A DNA stretch of 64,000 bases from Pseudarthrobacter equi (GTDB taxonomy: Bacteria > Actinomycetota > Actinomycetes > Actinomycetales > Micrococcaceae): assembly GCF_900105535.1 (NCBI RefSeq), contig NZ_LT629779.1:1426001-1490000 (forward strand). Reading direction: 5' to 3'. The translations under genes and the position numbers were made by a program. Positions 9,100 to 19,169 of the stretch are shown in pieces; within the stretch, counting starts at the first letter, position 1; every line of letters starts with the position of its first letter. Below the pieces are notes generated by a model. It had not been told where the DNA came from. It saw nothing but the letters and a program-made list of their open reading frames with translations, and made no database searches.

Positions 9100-10815
9100 C
9101 TAAGCAGGCTTCAGGAGTTTATGCTCCATCACGGCCGAACGCGACAGGGTTTTGTAGCCCTCCTGCTCGAACAGCACGGTAATCACGTCGTCCTCGTGCC
9201 GCATCACCAGGCCCTGGCCCCACTCCTTATGGACCACTGCGGACTGAAGCGGGAACGGATCGTCGGCCGCCGCGGGACCCGGCCCGCCGCCGTCGTACTT
9301 CTTCTTCCCCTTCTTGCCGCCCTCCTTTCCGGAGCCGGCCCCATCGGATCGGTCCGGCCGGCGTGCGGCCTCGGCGCAGGCGTCGCAGTTGTTGCACGGC
9401 GCCGGCAGGTCCTCGCCGAAGTAGTTCAGCAGGAACTGGCGCCGGCATCCGTCCGTTTCGGCGTAGGCCCGCATCATGGTCAGGCGGGACTGCTCCACGC
9501 GCTGCCGGGCTTCGGCGCGTTCGACGGCGGCCGCCGCCAACGCGGGCAGCTTGGCTTTGGCGGCGAGGCGTATCCCGCGCTTACCAGTGGTGACCGAGCC
9601 CGCCTCCTCGAGCTGGTTCACCAAACCGGTGACCCGCCGGGCCGGGAACCCGGTCAGCTCCGCCAGGGACGATCCGGGCACGGGCGCGCCGGCATCCTTG
9701 AGGACCTTGAGTACCCTGAGCAGCTTCTCCGGATCCGGGGTGCTGGTGCTGAAGAACTTCCGCAGGCCCAGGTCCTCGGAACGGTAGTGCAGCACCGCGG
9801 TGGCAGGTTTGCCGTCCCGGCCCCCACGGCCGATCTCCTGGTAGTACGCATCCAGGGACTCCGGGATATCTGCGTGCACCACGAAACGGACGGCGGGTTT
9901 GTCGATGCCCATGCCGAAAGCGGTGGTGGCCACCACCACGTCCAGCCCGTCCGCCAGGAAAAGTTCGTGGATGCGCTCCCGTTCCGCGGCGGCCAAACCG
10001 GCGTGATACGCCTCCGCCCGGAGGCCTTCCGCGGCGAGCTTGGCGGCGTACTTTTCGGTGTCCTTGCGGGTGGCGGCGTACACCAGGCCCTGTCCGTCGC
10101 GGGCCAGTGCGGCCACCTGGTGGAGGACGGCGCTGCGCTTGTCCTTGTCCTTATGGTGGCGGACCACGTCCAGGCTGATGTTGGGGCGGTCAAAGCCGTG
10201 GACCAGCACCAGCGGGTCCTTCATGCCCAACCGCTCCACGATTTCGTCCCGCACCGGGGGAGAAGCGGTGGCAGTCAGGGCCGCCGCGGGCGGGTTGCCC
10301 AGCCGTTCCCGGACGGCGCCCAGGCCCAGGTAGTCGGGCCTGAAGTCGTGGCCCCAGGAGGAGACACAGTGGGCCTCGTCCACCACGAACAGCGAGACCC
10401 CCATGCGGGCCAGTCGCTCCACCGTGGCGTCCTTGGCCAGCTGCTCCGGCGCCAGGTAGAGGAACGCTGCCGTCCCGGACTCGGCGGCCTCCCACGCGGC
10501 CTCCACTTCGGCGTCGCTGTGGGATGAGTTGATGGCGACGGCGGCGTCCCCGCCGAGGTCCGCGGCCAGGCCGTCCAGCTGGTCCTCCTGCAGGGCGATC
10601 AGCGGTGAGACCACGACGGCGGGACGTCCCGTTGCGCTGTGCAGGTACTGGGCCGCCACCTGGTAGATGGCGGATTTGCCGTAGCCGGTGGGCATGACGG
10701 CCAGGACATCGCGGCCGTTAGCGAGCGCGGACATTCCGGCAAGCTGGCCGTCCCGAAGGTCCGGGAGGGAAAAAGTGGATGCCGCGAGGGCGGCGAGGGC
10801 GTGCTGGTCTGGCAT
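9100..10815 (-). CDS. recQ: RecQ-type ATP-dependent DNA helicase with C-terminal Tudor-like tail
   Basis: A 571-residue superfamily 2 helicase unwinding DNA in recombination and repair. Walker A is MPTGYGKS (41-48), motif II DEAH is followed by CVSSWGHDFRPDYL, and motif VI is EIGRGGRDGKPA. The zinc cluster appears as CRRQFLLNYFGE and CNNCDAC. There is no HRDC domain. A Lys/Gly-rich linker leads to a last segment (HKEWGQGLV to TVLFEQEGYKTLS) that looks like the small SH3/Tudor-like domain ending many actinobacterial helicases. The start ATG has GGAGAAG upstream on the minus strand. It is divergent from the molybdoenzyme gene. Confidence 0.92.
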   Translation of the reverse strand: MPDQHALAALAASTFSLPDLRDGQLAGMSALANGRDVLAVMPTGYGKSAIYQVAAQYLHSATGRPAVVVSPLIALQEDQLDGLAADLGGDAAVAINSSHSDAEVEAAWEAAESGTAAFLYLAPEQLAKDATVERLARMGVSLFVVDEAHCVSSWGHDFRPDYLGLGAVRERLGNPPAAALTATASPPVRDEIVERLGMKDPLVLVHGFDRPNISLDVVRHHKDKDKRSAVLHQVAALARDGQGLVYAATRKDTEKYAAKLAAEGLRAEAYHAGLAAAERERIHELFLADGLDVVVATTAFGMGIDKPAVRFVVHADIPESLDAYYQEIGRGGRDGKPATAVLHYRSEDLGLRKFFSTSTPDPEKLLRVLKVLKDAGAPVPGSSLAELTGFPARRVTGLVNQLEEAGSVTTGKRGIRLAAKAKLPALAAAAVERAEARQRVEQSRLTMMRAYAETDGCRRQFLLNYFGEDLPAPCNNCDACAEAARRPDRSDGAGSGKEGGKKGKKKYDGGGPGPAAADDPFPLQSAVVHKEWGQGLVMRHEDDVITVLFEQEGYKTLSRSAVMEHKLLKPA

Positions 10816-11003
10816 GGTGCTTCTCCGCGTTGAGGTGCCAGGCCGCTTGCTTCAGCCGTATAACCCACCCTAACGCCGGCCCGGTGCCGCCGCAGGCCGT
10901 GCCCTTGACTTCCGCGGATGGCTGAACAACTGTGGAAAGAGCGGGAATTGCCGAAGCAGCCGGTGGTTTCCCGGACCCGGCGAGGACGCAAGGAGAACGC
11001 ATC

Positions 11004-13331
11004 GTGGTGCGCGAGAACCCCAAGGTTGAAGAGCCCGACGAATCCCAGCTCGAGGTCACCGGGCATCCCAAGGCCTGGGCTGCCGGTGTTCCGGGTGTTT
11101 ACCACTCGATGAAGCCGGCGCTGGAGCACATGGGCGTGGACAGGACCCGGAGGACGCTGCTGGCGCTGAACCAGAAGGACGGGTTCGACTGCATGAGCTG
11201 CGCCTGGCCGGACCCGGGCCACCGCAAGACGTTCGAGTTCTGCGAGAACGGGGCCAAGGCCGTCACCTGGGAAGCGACCCCGGTGCTGGTCGGCAGCGAT
11301 TTCTGGGCCGAACATCCTGTCAGCGAGCTGCGGCAGCGGTCCGAGTACTGGCTGGGAATGCAGGGCCGCCTGACCGAACCGGTGTACAAGCCGGCGGGGG
11401 AGGACCACTACCGCCCTGTCAGCTGGGAGCAGGCGTTCGGCATCCTGGCGGACAAGCTGAAGTCGCTGCCCGATCCCAACCAGGCCACCTTCTACACCAG
11501 CGGCAGAACCTCCAACGAGGCCGCGTTCCTGTACCAGCTGTTCATCAGGGCTTTCGGCACCAACAACCTTCCCGACTGTTCCAACATGTGCCACGAGTCC
11601 TCTGGCTGGGGCATGGGCCAGACCATCGGCGTGGGCAAGGCAACTGTCTCCTACAACGACTTCGAAAAAGCCGACCTGATCATCATCATGGGCCAGAACC
11701 CTGGCACCAACCATCCGCGCATGCTCACCGCGCTGGAGGAAGCCAAAGAGGCCGGCTGCAAGATCGTGGCCGTCAATCCGCTGCCCGAAGCGGGGCTGAT
11801 GCGCTACAAGAACCCGCAAAAGGTGAAGGGCATCATCGGCCACGGCACGGATTTGGCAGACCAGTTCCTGCAGGTGCGGATCGGCGGGGACATGGCGCTG
11901 CTGCAGGCAGTCTCCAAACGGGTGCTCGACGCCGAGGCCGCCAACCCGGGCAAGGTCCTGGACCACGCCTTCCTCGAGGAGCACTGCGAAGGGCTCGAGG
12001 AGCTACGGGCGCACCTGGCGCACCTCGACGACGGCGCCGTCCTGGCGGCCACCGGCCTGCGCACCGAGGAAATCGACGAACTCGCCGCCCGCTACCTCGC
12101 AGCGGACCGCGTGATCATCACCTGGGCCATGGGCATCACGCAGCAGAAAAAGGGCGTGGCCACCATCAAGGAGATCATCAACCTGCTCCTGCTGCGCGGC
12201 AATATCGGCAAGCCGGGCGCCGGGGCGTCCCCCATCCGCGGCCACAGCAATGTCCAGGGCGACCGCACCATGGGTATCTGGGAGCAGATGCCGCCTGCGT
12301 TCCTTGACGCGCTGGGCCAGGAGTTCGCGTTCGAGCCGCCGCGGGAGCACGGCCTGGACGCCGTGCAGACCGTCCGCGGAATGCGCGACGGCGGGATCAA
12401 GGTTTTCGTGGGCCTCGGCGGCAACTTCGTGGGAGCCATTTCGGACACCGCGGTGGCCGAGGAAGCCATGGAGAACACCGAGCTTTCGGTCCAGATTTCC
12501 ACCAAGCTCAACCACTCGCACGCGGTCACCGGTGCCGAGGCGCTGATCCTGCCCACGATGGGCCGGACGGAGATCGACCGGCAGGAAACCGGGCCGCAGT
12601 TCGTGTCTGTGGAGGATACGGTCTGCGCTGTGCACGCTTCCCACGGCACTGTGGAACCGGTGGCCCCGGGCCTGCTGTCCGAAGTGGCGATCATCTGCCG
12701 CCTGGCCGCCGCCGTGGTGCAGGACCGGAGCTCCGCGGACTGGGCAGGATTCGAGAAAAACTACGACCTCATCCGTGACCACATCTCCCGTGTGGTCAAC
12801 GGCTGCGAGGACTACAACCGCAAGATCCGGCAGGACGGCGGCTTCGTCCTGCCCAACGGCCCGCGCGATTCCCGGACCTTCCACACCCCCACCGGCAAGG
12901 CCATGCTCACGGTCAACGAACTCGAACACGTGGACCGGCCCGAGGGCACGCTGATCCTGCAGAGCATGCGCTCGCACGACCAGTTCAACACCACCATCTA
13001 CGGCAACGACGACCGCTACCGGGGGATCAGGAAGGGCCGCGAGGTGGTGTTCGTGAACCCGGTGGACCTTGCCGAGCTGGGCTTCGAGGACGGCCAGCGC
13101 GTGGACATCCACGGTGTTTACACGGACAACGTGGACAGGGTGCTCAGGAACTACCGGATTGTCTCCTACCCGTCCGCCAGGGGCTGCGCTGCCGCCTACT
13201 ACCCCGAGGCGAACGTCCTGGTGCCGCTGGACAGCGTGGCAGAGGGCAGCCAGACGCCGGCATCAAAGGCCGTTATCGTGCGCCTCGAGCTGGCAGCCGT
13301 GCTGGAAGAGGAACCCACCGCCGGAGGCTAA
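11004..13331 (+). CDS. FdhF/YdeP-family molybdopterin oxidoreductase
   Basis: A 775-residue formate-dehydrogenase-alpha-like molybdoenzyme of the FdhF/YdeP branch, with a bis-MGD-binding C-terminal domain (from about residue 640). The short cysteine segment FDCMSCAWPDP replaces the full 4Fe-4S site of classical FdhF. Characteristic blocks are SNMCHESSGWG, IIIMGQNPGTNHPR and RGHSNVQGDRTMGI. The physiological reaction of YdeP proteins is unsettled; acid resistance and formate-related roles have been proposed. GTG at 11004 is chosen because AAGGAG lies 8 nt upstream; an in-frame GTG at 10932 lacks one. Neighbours (a DUF6457 protein and formaldehyde dehydrogenase) point to one-carbon oxidation. 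Confidence 0.9.
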   Translation: MVRENPKVEEPDESQLEVTGHPKAWAAGVPGVYHSMKPALEHMGVDRTRRTLLALNQKDGFDCMSCAWPDPGHRKTFEFCENGAKAVTWEATPVLVGSDFWAEHPVSELRQRSEYWLGMQGRLTEPVYKPAGEDHYRPVSWEQAFGILADKLKSLPDPNQATFYTSGRTSNEAAFLYQLFIRAFGTNNLPDCSNMCHESSGWGMGQTIGVGKATVSYNDFEKADLIIIMGQNPGTNHPRMLTALEEAKEAGCKIVAVNPLPEAGLMRYKNPQKVKGIIGHGTDLADQFLQVRIGGDMALLQAVSKRVLDAEAANPGKVLDHAFLEEHCEGLEELRAHLAHLDDGAVLAATGLRTEEIDELAARYLAADRVIITWAMGITQQKKGVATIKEIINLLLLRGNIGKPGAGASPIRGHSNVQGDRTMGIWEQMPPAFLDALGQEFAFEPPREHGLDAVQTVRGMRDGGIKVFVGLGGNFVGAISDTAVAEEAMENTELSVQISTKLNHSHAVTGAEALILPTMGRTEIDRQETGPQFVSVEDTVCAVHASHGTVEPVAPGLLSEVAIICRLAAAVVQDRSSADWAGFEKNYDLIRDHISRVVNGCEDYNRKIRQDGGFVLPNGPRDSRTFHTPTGKAMLTVNELEHVDRPEGTLILQSMRSHDQFNTTIYGNDDRYRGIRKGREVVFVNPVDLAELGFEDGQRVDIHGVYTDNVDRVLRNYRIVSYPSARGCAAAYYPEANVLVPLDSVAEGSQTPASKAVIVRLELAAVLEEEPTAGG

Positions 13332-13379
13332 CCCCGTCCGGTGCGTGACAGGCCCTGGCTGCATGGTCGGCACCTGGCC

Positions 13380-13444
13380 GCACGGACGGCGGTGGCCCGC
13401 ACGGACGGCACCGGCCCGCACGGACGGACTGTTGTGCGGGCCGG
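13380..13444. terminator. 19-bp tandem repeat ending in a strong hairpin
   Basis: GCACGGACGG begins at 13380, 13399 and 13418, an exact 19-bp period (about 2.6 units). The last unit enters a perfect 11-bp stem, CCGGCCCGCAC (13411-13421) pairing with GTGCGGGCCGG (13434-13444). It lies between convergent genes, so it is probably the terminator for both. Confidence 0.65.
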
Positions 13445-13458
13445 GGCCGTTTCTGCGG

Positions 13459-13788
13459 CTACTGGGCTGTGTCGGCCCAGCCCTTGCTGGCCGGGCCGCC
13501 GTCGTGCCCGTCATCGCACAGCTGGAATGCCACCCTTGCGGCCTTCTCAACCGCGGCTGCCGCGGCGTCCTTGTTGCCCGCGCTGCCGGTTCCGGCGTGC
13601 AGCCCGGCGGCGTAGCCCACCATGAATGTGGTGACCGGGGCGGCGGCATGGATCACCGACTCCGCGGATTTCCGGGCCAGGTCCAGGAGGAGCTCCTGGT
13701 CTACCTTGAGGTCGAGGATCTGCAGTGCCTGTGCCAGCCGGTGGCTCCACTGGTCCAGGACCTGCGCCTCGTCGTCGTTGACTGCCAT
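13459..13788 (-). CDS. DUF6457 domain protein
   Basis: A 109-residue helical protein matching DUF6457 in its pattern (VLDQWSHRLAQALQI, then VAPVTTFMVGYAAG-like segment and an Ala-rich helix). DUF6457 often occurs beside, or fused to, molybdenum-cofactor enzymes in actinobacteria. Here it faces the FdhF/YdeP gene, which supports an accessory role with that molybdoenzyme; no reaction is known. ATG 13788 has AAGGAG 5 nt upstream; 13 nt separate its ATG from the aldo/keto reductase stop, so the two are likely cotranscribed. Confidence 0.82.
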   Translation of the reverse strand: MAVNDDEAQVLDQWSHRLAQALQILDLKVDQELLLDLARKSAESVIHAAAPVTTFMVGYAAGLHAGTGSAGNKDAAAAAVEKAARVAFQLCDDGHDGGPASKGWADTAQ

Positions 13789-13801
13789 GGTTCTCCTTGC
13801 G

Positions 13802-14776
<975 letters not shown>

Positions 14777-15132
14777 TCGGTTCTCCTCAGCGGTAGAACG
14801 TGCTCCGCACCCACCACGACGGGGGCGCAAAAGCCTTTGGGTGCAGCGTACGCCCCACTGGCAAGTCCCCTGAAGTGTGCCGTCCTAAACATGGGGTCCG
14901 CACCCCTAGACCAGTGCTGCGGGCCTGCCTAGACTGGGCGGACCCCCACCCAGGAACCCGCAGCGACTGGCACTTCCGGCAAGAAAGAACGTCCCGGCAC
15001 GAACGTTCCGGCACGGCCAGCACCATCCGGAAGAGCACGATTTTCGGTCGGGCCGGGTCCCGCCTGCGGGGTGCATCACCTATCCAACCATCACGGCCGC
15101 CGTACCCGGCAGGCCTGACAACAGGAGAACAG
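14777..15132. other. 356-bp divergent intergenic region
   Basis: No convincing gene. It must hold the promoters of the aldo/keto reductase and formaldehyde dehydrogenase genes. An inverted repeat GGGGTCCGC (14893-14901) / GCGGACCCC (14938-14946) brackets two CCTAGAC copies, a possible operator. GAACGTTCCGGCACG near 15001 partly repeats GAACGTCCCGGCACG just before it. Confidence 0.5.
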
Positions 15133-16344
15133 ATGACAGGGAACAAAGCCGTTGCCTACAAGGAACCCGGCAAGGTCGAGGTAATCGATGTTGACTATCC
15201 CACCTTCGAACTCAAGGACGGCCCGGGCGTCAACCCGGCCAACGTGGGACGCACGGTCAACCACGGGGTGATCCTCAAGACCGTGGCCACCAATATCTGC
15301 GGCTCGGACCAGCACATGGTGCGCGGCCGCACCACAGCACCGCCGGACCTGGTGCTGGGCCACGAAATCACCGGTGAAGTGGTGGAGGTGGGCCGCGACG
15401 TCGAGTTCATCAAGGTGGGCGATATCTGTTCGGTGCCGTTCAACATCGCCTGCGGGCGGTGCCGGAACTGCAAGGAGCGGAAGACCGGAATTTGCCTGAA
15501 TGTGAACCCTGACCGCCCCGGCAGTGCCTACGGCTACGTGGACATGGGCGGCTGGGTGGGCGGCCAGGCCAACTACGTCCTGGTGCCCTACGCGGACTGG
15601 AACCTGCTCAAGTTCCCGGACCGGGACCAGGCCCTGGAAAAGATGCTGGACCTGACCATGCTGTCGGACATCTTCCCCACGGGGTTCCACGGTGCCGTGA
15701 CCGCCGGGGTGGGCGTCGGCTCCACGGTGTACGTGGCGGGTGCCGGGCCTGTCGGCCTCGCAGCGGCAACCAGTGCGCACCTGCTGGGCGCCGCCGTCGT
15801 GATTGTGGGCGACATGAACGCCGACCGCCTGGCCCAGGCCAAGAGCTTCGGCTGCGAGACGGTGGACCTGAGCAAGGGCGGCCCGGCCGAGCAGATCGAA
15901 CAGATCCTGGGTGTCCCGGAGGTGGACTGCGGCGTGGACGCCGTGGGCTTCGAAGCGCGCGGGCACGGCAGCAACGCCTCGGAAGCGCCGGCCACCGTGT
16001 TGAACTCGCTGATGGAAATCACCGCTGCCGGCGGCGCCCTGGGCATCCCGGGGCTCTACGTCACCGGTGACCCGGGCGGCATCGACGAGGCCGCCAAGAA
16101 GGGCGCACTGAGCCTGAGCCTCGGCACCGGCTGGGCCAAATCGCTGAGCTTCACCACCGGGCAGTGTCCGGTCATGAAGTACAACCGGCAGCTGATGATG
16201 GCCATCCTGCACGACAGGGTGAGCATCGCCAAGAACGTCAACGCCAAGGCCATCCCGCTGGATGAGGCACCCAAGGGCTACGCCGAATTCGACGCCGGCG
16301 CTGCCACCAAGTACGTCCTCAACCCGAACGGCTACCTCAGCTAG
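15133..16344 (+). CDS. fdhA: Glutathione-independent formaldehyde dehydrogenase
   Basis: A 403-residue zinc MDR dehydrogenase with tightly bound NAD, oxidising formaldehyde to formate without a thiol cofactor. Catalytic zinc ligands are C56 (CGSDQH) and H77 (GHE); structural zinc cysteines C107, C110, C113 and C121 are complete. The Rossmann motif is AGAGPVGLAA. The long insert RPGSAYGYVDMGGWVGGQ is typical of the formaldehyde dehydrogenase/dismutase group, so a dismutase reaction is possible. ATG 15133 follows ACAGGAG. Formate made here could be used by the FdhF-like enzyme 2 kb away. Confidence 0.93.
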   Translation: MTGNKAVAYKEPGKVEVIDVDYPTFELKDGPGVNPANVGRTVNHGVILKTVATNICGSDQHMVRGRTTAPPDLVLGHEITGEVVEVGRDVEFIKVGDICSVPFNIACGRCRNCKERKTGICLNVNPDRPGSAYGYVDMGGWVGGQANYVLVPYADWNLLKFPDRDQALEKMLDLTMLSDIFPTGFHGAVTAGVGVGSTVYVAGAGPVGLAAATSAHLLGAAVVIVGDMNADRLAQAKSFGCETVDLSKGGPAEQIEQILGVPEVDCGVDAVGFEARGHGSNASEAPATVLNSLMEITAAGGALGIPGLYVTGDPGGIDEAAKKGALSLSLGTGWAKSLSFTTGQCPVMKYNRQLMMAILHDRVSIAKNVNAKAIPLDEAPKGYAEFDAGAATKYVLNPNGYLS

Positions 16345-16364
16345 GAAGGAGTTTCCCGATGGCG

Positions 16365-16395
16365 GGCGGGCGGCCCCTGCGGCCGGCCGCCCGCC
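16365..16395 (+). terminator. GC-rich hairpin after formaldehyde dehydrogenase
   Basis: Perfect 11-bp stem GGCGGGCGGCC (16365-16375) / GGCCGCCCGCC (16385-16395), 9-nt loop, no strong T run. It follows the fdhA stop by 20 nt. Confidence 0.55.
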
Positions 16396-16467
16396 GCATG
16401 CGGAAATAAGGCCACCCTGTTGCGGGTTACGCTTCACAGGTCTTGAACTGCAATGAAGGAGATTCCC

Positions 16468-16821
16468 TTGAGCGACATCACCGTCCGCCACAATCCCGAG
16501 CGCGAACGCTTCGAAATCCTCGTGGCCGGCCACGTCATCGGCAAAGCCGTATACAAGGAGTACGACGGCGGGGCCTCGCCGCAGCGGATTTTCTACCACA
16601 CGGTGATCAACGAGGAATACGGCGGCCAGGGCCTTGCCGGCAGGCTCGCCACCGTGGCGCTGGATGAGACGGCCGAAGCCGGGATCGGCATCGTTCCGGT
16701 GTGCCCGTTCATCAAGAAGTTCATCGGCAAGCACCCGGAGTACGTCGGCAACGCCGTTGCTGTTGCTCCGGCCCACCTGGAATTCCTGGACAACGCCCTG
16801 TCCGCCCGGACCCGGGGCTGA
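16468..16821 (+). CDS. GNAT-like N-acetyltransferase, YjdJ type
   Basis: A 117-residue minimal GNAT domain of the YjdJ/Gcn5-related group. The core EEYGGQGLAGRLA is the acetyl-CoA loop (QGxA variant) and VCPFIKKFIGKHPEY is the group's C-terminal signature. Substrate unknown. The ATG at 16453 lies inside the ribosome-binding site; AAGGAG (16456-16461) is correctly spaced from TTG 16468, so TTG is taken as the start. Confidence 0.88.
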   Translation: MSDITVRHNPERERFEILVAGHVIGKAVYKEYDGGASPQRIFYHTVINEEYGGQGLAGRLATVALDETAEAGIGIVPVCPFIKKFIGKHPEYVGNAVAVAPAHLEFLDNALSARTRG

Positions 16822-16988
16822 CGGTCCTCGCACCGGTTTTCGACGCAGGACGCCGTCCTCGACGCGCTGGTTCGTTGACGCACACTGTATCTGCGGTGCA
16901 CCGGCGAACATGCGCCTCGGGGACGGTTTTGCGTATGGGGGGGTGCTGCGAATCGCGCGGGCGCCTCCCGGTGCAGCAGACTGTTACC

Positions 16989-18350
16989 GTGAGCAACAAC
17001 CCCCGGACTGCCCTGGCCGTGGCCGGCCTCAGCCTGGGCACGGCATTGAACCCGCTGAACTCCTCGATGATCGCTGTAGCACTGGTGGTGCTGCGGGGCG
17101 ACTTCGGACTGGACGTCGCCGCTGTCACCTGGGTGGTCACGTCCTTCTACCTCGCCTCCGCCGCGGGGCAGCCGGTCATGGGCAGGCTGGCGGACCGGTT
17201 CGGGCCGCGCCGGATGTTCATGTTGGGCATGGCACTCGTGGCCGTCACTTGTGCGGTGGCGCCGCTGGCACCCAACTTTGCGCTGCTGTGCGTGGCCCGG
17301 GCCGTGATGGCGCTGGGTACCGCCACCGCCTATCCCAGCGCCGTGGTGATGGTGGGGGCCATCGCGCACCGGGCGAAAGTGGAGTCAGCCCGGCCGCTGG
17401 GCCGGTTGCAGATGGCGAACACGTCCGCCGCCGCCGTGGGTCCCGTCATCGGCGGCCTGCTGGTGAGCCTGGTGGGCTGGGAGGCGCTGTTCCTGATCAA
17501 CGTGCCCCTCGCCCTGGCGGCATTGCTGATCGTGAAACAGGCAGCCCCGAGAGACGAGGCACGGGAACGCGGCAGCCTGGCCGAACTTCTCCGCGACTCG
17601 GACATCCCCGGCATCCTGGCGTTCGTCGGTGCGCTGCTGCTGGTGATGATGGCTGCGCTGAACGTGGCGCCCGGCTACCGCTGGTGGATGCTGGCGGCCG
17701 GAACCGGCATTGCTGCCCTGTTCGCATGGCGGGAACTGCGCTTTGCCCGGCCGTTCCTGGACCTTAGGCTGCTGGGCGGCAACAGGCCGCTGCTGCTGGT
17801 CTACCTGGCCTTCGCCGTGTTAAGCAGTGTCTACTACTTCGTCTTCTTTGGCCTGCCCCAGCTGCTGCAGGAATCCGGCGGGTACGATCCCGGCGTGGTG
17901 GGCCTGCTGATGCTCCCGCTCGCGGCCATGTCAGTGGTGGCCACCCCGTGGGCTGTGAAAGCCATGGGACGGTTCGGTGTCCGGCGGGTGCTGCTGGCGG
18001 GCGTCCTGCTCCTGACCGTGGCGGCTGCCCTGATGTGGCTGCTCACCGGAACCCTGGCCATCCCCCTGGTGGTGGTGATGACCGCGCTGATGGGCATCCC
18101 CTACGGCGCCGTCAGCATCGCCACCAACCAGGGCATGTTCGTTTCCACCCGGCCGCAGGACCGCGGTGTGGCCGCCGGTATCTACCAGACCTGCCGGTAC
18201 GTGGGCGCGATTACCGCCACGGTGATGATCGGCGTCTTCGCCTCCGGCGGGGTGCACCAGGACAGCTGGGCCCGGATGGTGGTGGCCATGCTGGTGCTGT
18301 GCGCCGCCACCTTCGGCGTGAGCCTGTTCTGGCGGCAGCGGAGCGCATAG
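16989..18350 (+). CDS. MFS multidrug-type transporter
   Basis: A 453-residue MFS permease of the DHA2-like type, about 14 helices. The motif after helix 2 is GRLADRFGPRRMF. N-terminal LNSSMIAVALVVL (helix 1) is typical of drug and EmrB/QacA-like exporters. Start GTG 16989 has no Shine-Dalgarno; CAGACT (16977-16982) ends 6 nt upstream, so it is probably leaderless. Upstream GTG and ATG codons would add unconserved residues. No regulator gene is adjacent, and the substrate cannot be predicted. Confidence 0.88.
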   Translation: MSNNPRTALAVAGLSLGTALNPLNSSMIAVALVVLRGDFGLDVAAVTWVVTSFYLASAAGQPVMGRLADRFGPRRMFMLGMALVAVTCAVAPLAPNFALLCVARAVMALGTATAYPSAVVMVGAIAHRAKVESARPLGRLQMANTSAAAVGPVIGGLLVSLVGWEALFLINVPLALAALLIVKQAAPRDEARERGSLAELLRDSDIPGILAFVGALLLVMMAALNVAPGYRWWMLAAGTGIAALFAWRELRFARPFLDLRLLGGNRPLLLVYLAFAVLSSVYYFVFFGLPQLLQESGGYDPGVVGLLMLPLAAMSVVATPWAVKAMGRFGVRRVLLAGVLLLTVAAALMWLLTGTLAIPLVVVMTALMGIPYGAVSIATNQGMFVSTRPQDRGVAAGIYQTCRYVGAITATVMIGVFASGGVHQDSWARMVVAMLVLCAATFGVSLFWRQRSA

Positions 18351-18359
18351 CCTGTCCTG

Positions 18360-19124
18360 ATGGGACACATGATGACCATCGGGAACGCCGAAACCTCCGT
18401 CCAGGCCTACGTCAGCGAGCCGCCCGCCGGCCGTTTCCAGGAAAAGCCGAAAGGTGGCCTGCTGCTGATCTCCGAAATCTGGGGCATGGTGGACCACATC
18501 AAGGACGTGGCGGACAGGTTCGCCGCGGAGGGCTACCTGGTGCTGGCCCCTGACCTGCTGACGGACATCGGCATGACGCCGGACGTGGCAGCGGAAGTCC
18601 TCCGCGGCCTCGCTGATCCGGATCCGGAACAACGCAGCAAGGTCCAGCCGAGGCTCCGCGAGATCACCTCCCCGCTGCACTCGCCCCAGTTCGCGGACAA
18701 GGCGGTGGCCGCCCTCCGGGCCTGCTTCGACCACCTCGAGGGCGTGCCGGCACTGGCCGGCCGGGTGGCGGTGGCAGGGTTCTGCTTCGGCGGTACCTAC
18801 AGCTTCACCCTCGCCACCAAGGAGCCTCGCCTGCGTGCCGCCGTGCCCTTCTACGGAACGTGCGACTTCAGCGAGGAGGAACTCGGCCGGATCAATTGCC
18901 CCGTCCTGGCCTTCTACGGCGAGGAAGATAAGGCGCTGGTGGACAAGCTCCCGCTGGTGAAGGCCAGGATGTCCGGGGCCGGGGTGGACTTCGAATCGGT
19001 GGTGTACCCGGGGACGGGCCACGCGTTCTTCAACGACAGCACACCCATCCGGTACGACGCCGATGCCGCCACCGACTCCTGGAAACGCACCCTGGCGTTC
19101 CTGGAGCAGAGCCTCGACCGGTAG
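18360..19124 (+). CDS. Dienelactone hydrolase family protein
   Basis: A 254-residue alpha/beta hydrolase. The nucleophile is the Cys in GFCFGG (about residue 143), with Asp in AFYGEEDKAL and His in GTGHAFF completing a DLH triad. Family members hydrolyse dienelactone in chlorocatechol breakdown or act as general carboxymethylenebutenolidases; no other aromatic genes are nearby. TAGCCT (18348-18353) ends 6 nt before the ATG with no Shine-Dalgarno: leaderless. It starts 9 nt after the MFS stop. Confidence 0.9.
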   Translation: MGHMMTIGNAETSVQAYVSEPPAGRFQEKPKGGLLLISEIWGMVDHIKDVADRFAAEGYLVLAPDLLTDIGMTPDVAAEVLRGLADPDPEQRSKVQPRLREITSPLHSPQFADKAVAALRACFDHLEGVPALAGRVAVAGFCFGGTYSFTLATKEPRLRAAVPFYGTCDFSEEELGRINCPVLAFYGEEDKALVDKLPLVKARMSGAGVDFESVVYPGTGHAFFNDSTPIRYDADAATDSWKRTLAFLEQSLDR

Positions 19125-19169
19125 GGGTTCGGTCGACGTTTGAGCTTCGCCGTTTCATAGGCGGTACAC

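Noticed and set aside
15091..16911. 606-codon open frame opposite formaldehyde dehydrogenase
   Set aside because: Antisense shadow; His/Gly/Val-rich and starts and ends with no ribosome signal.
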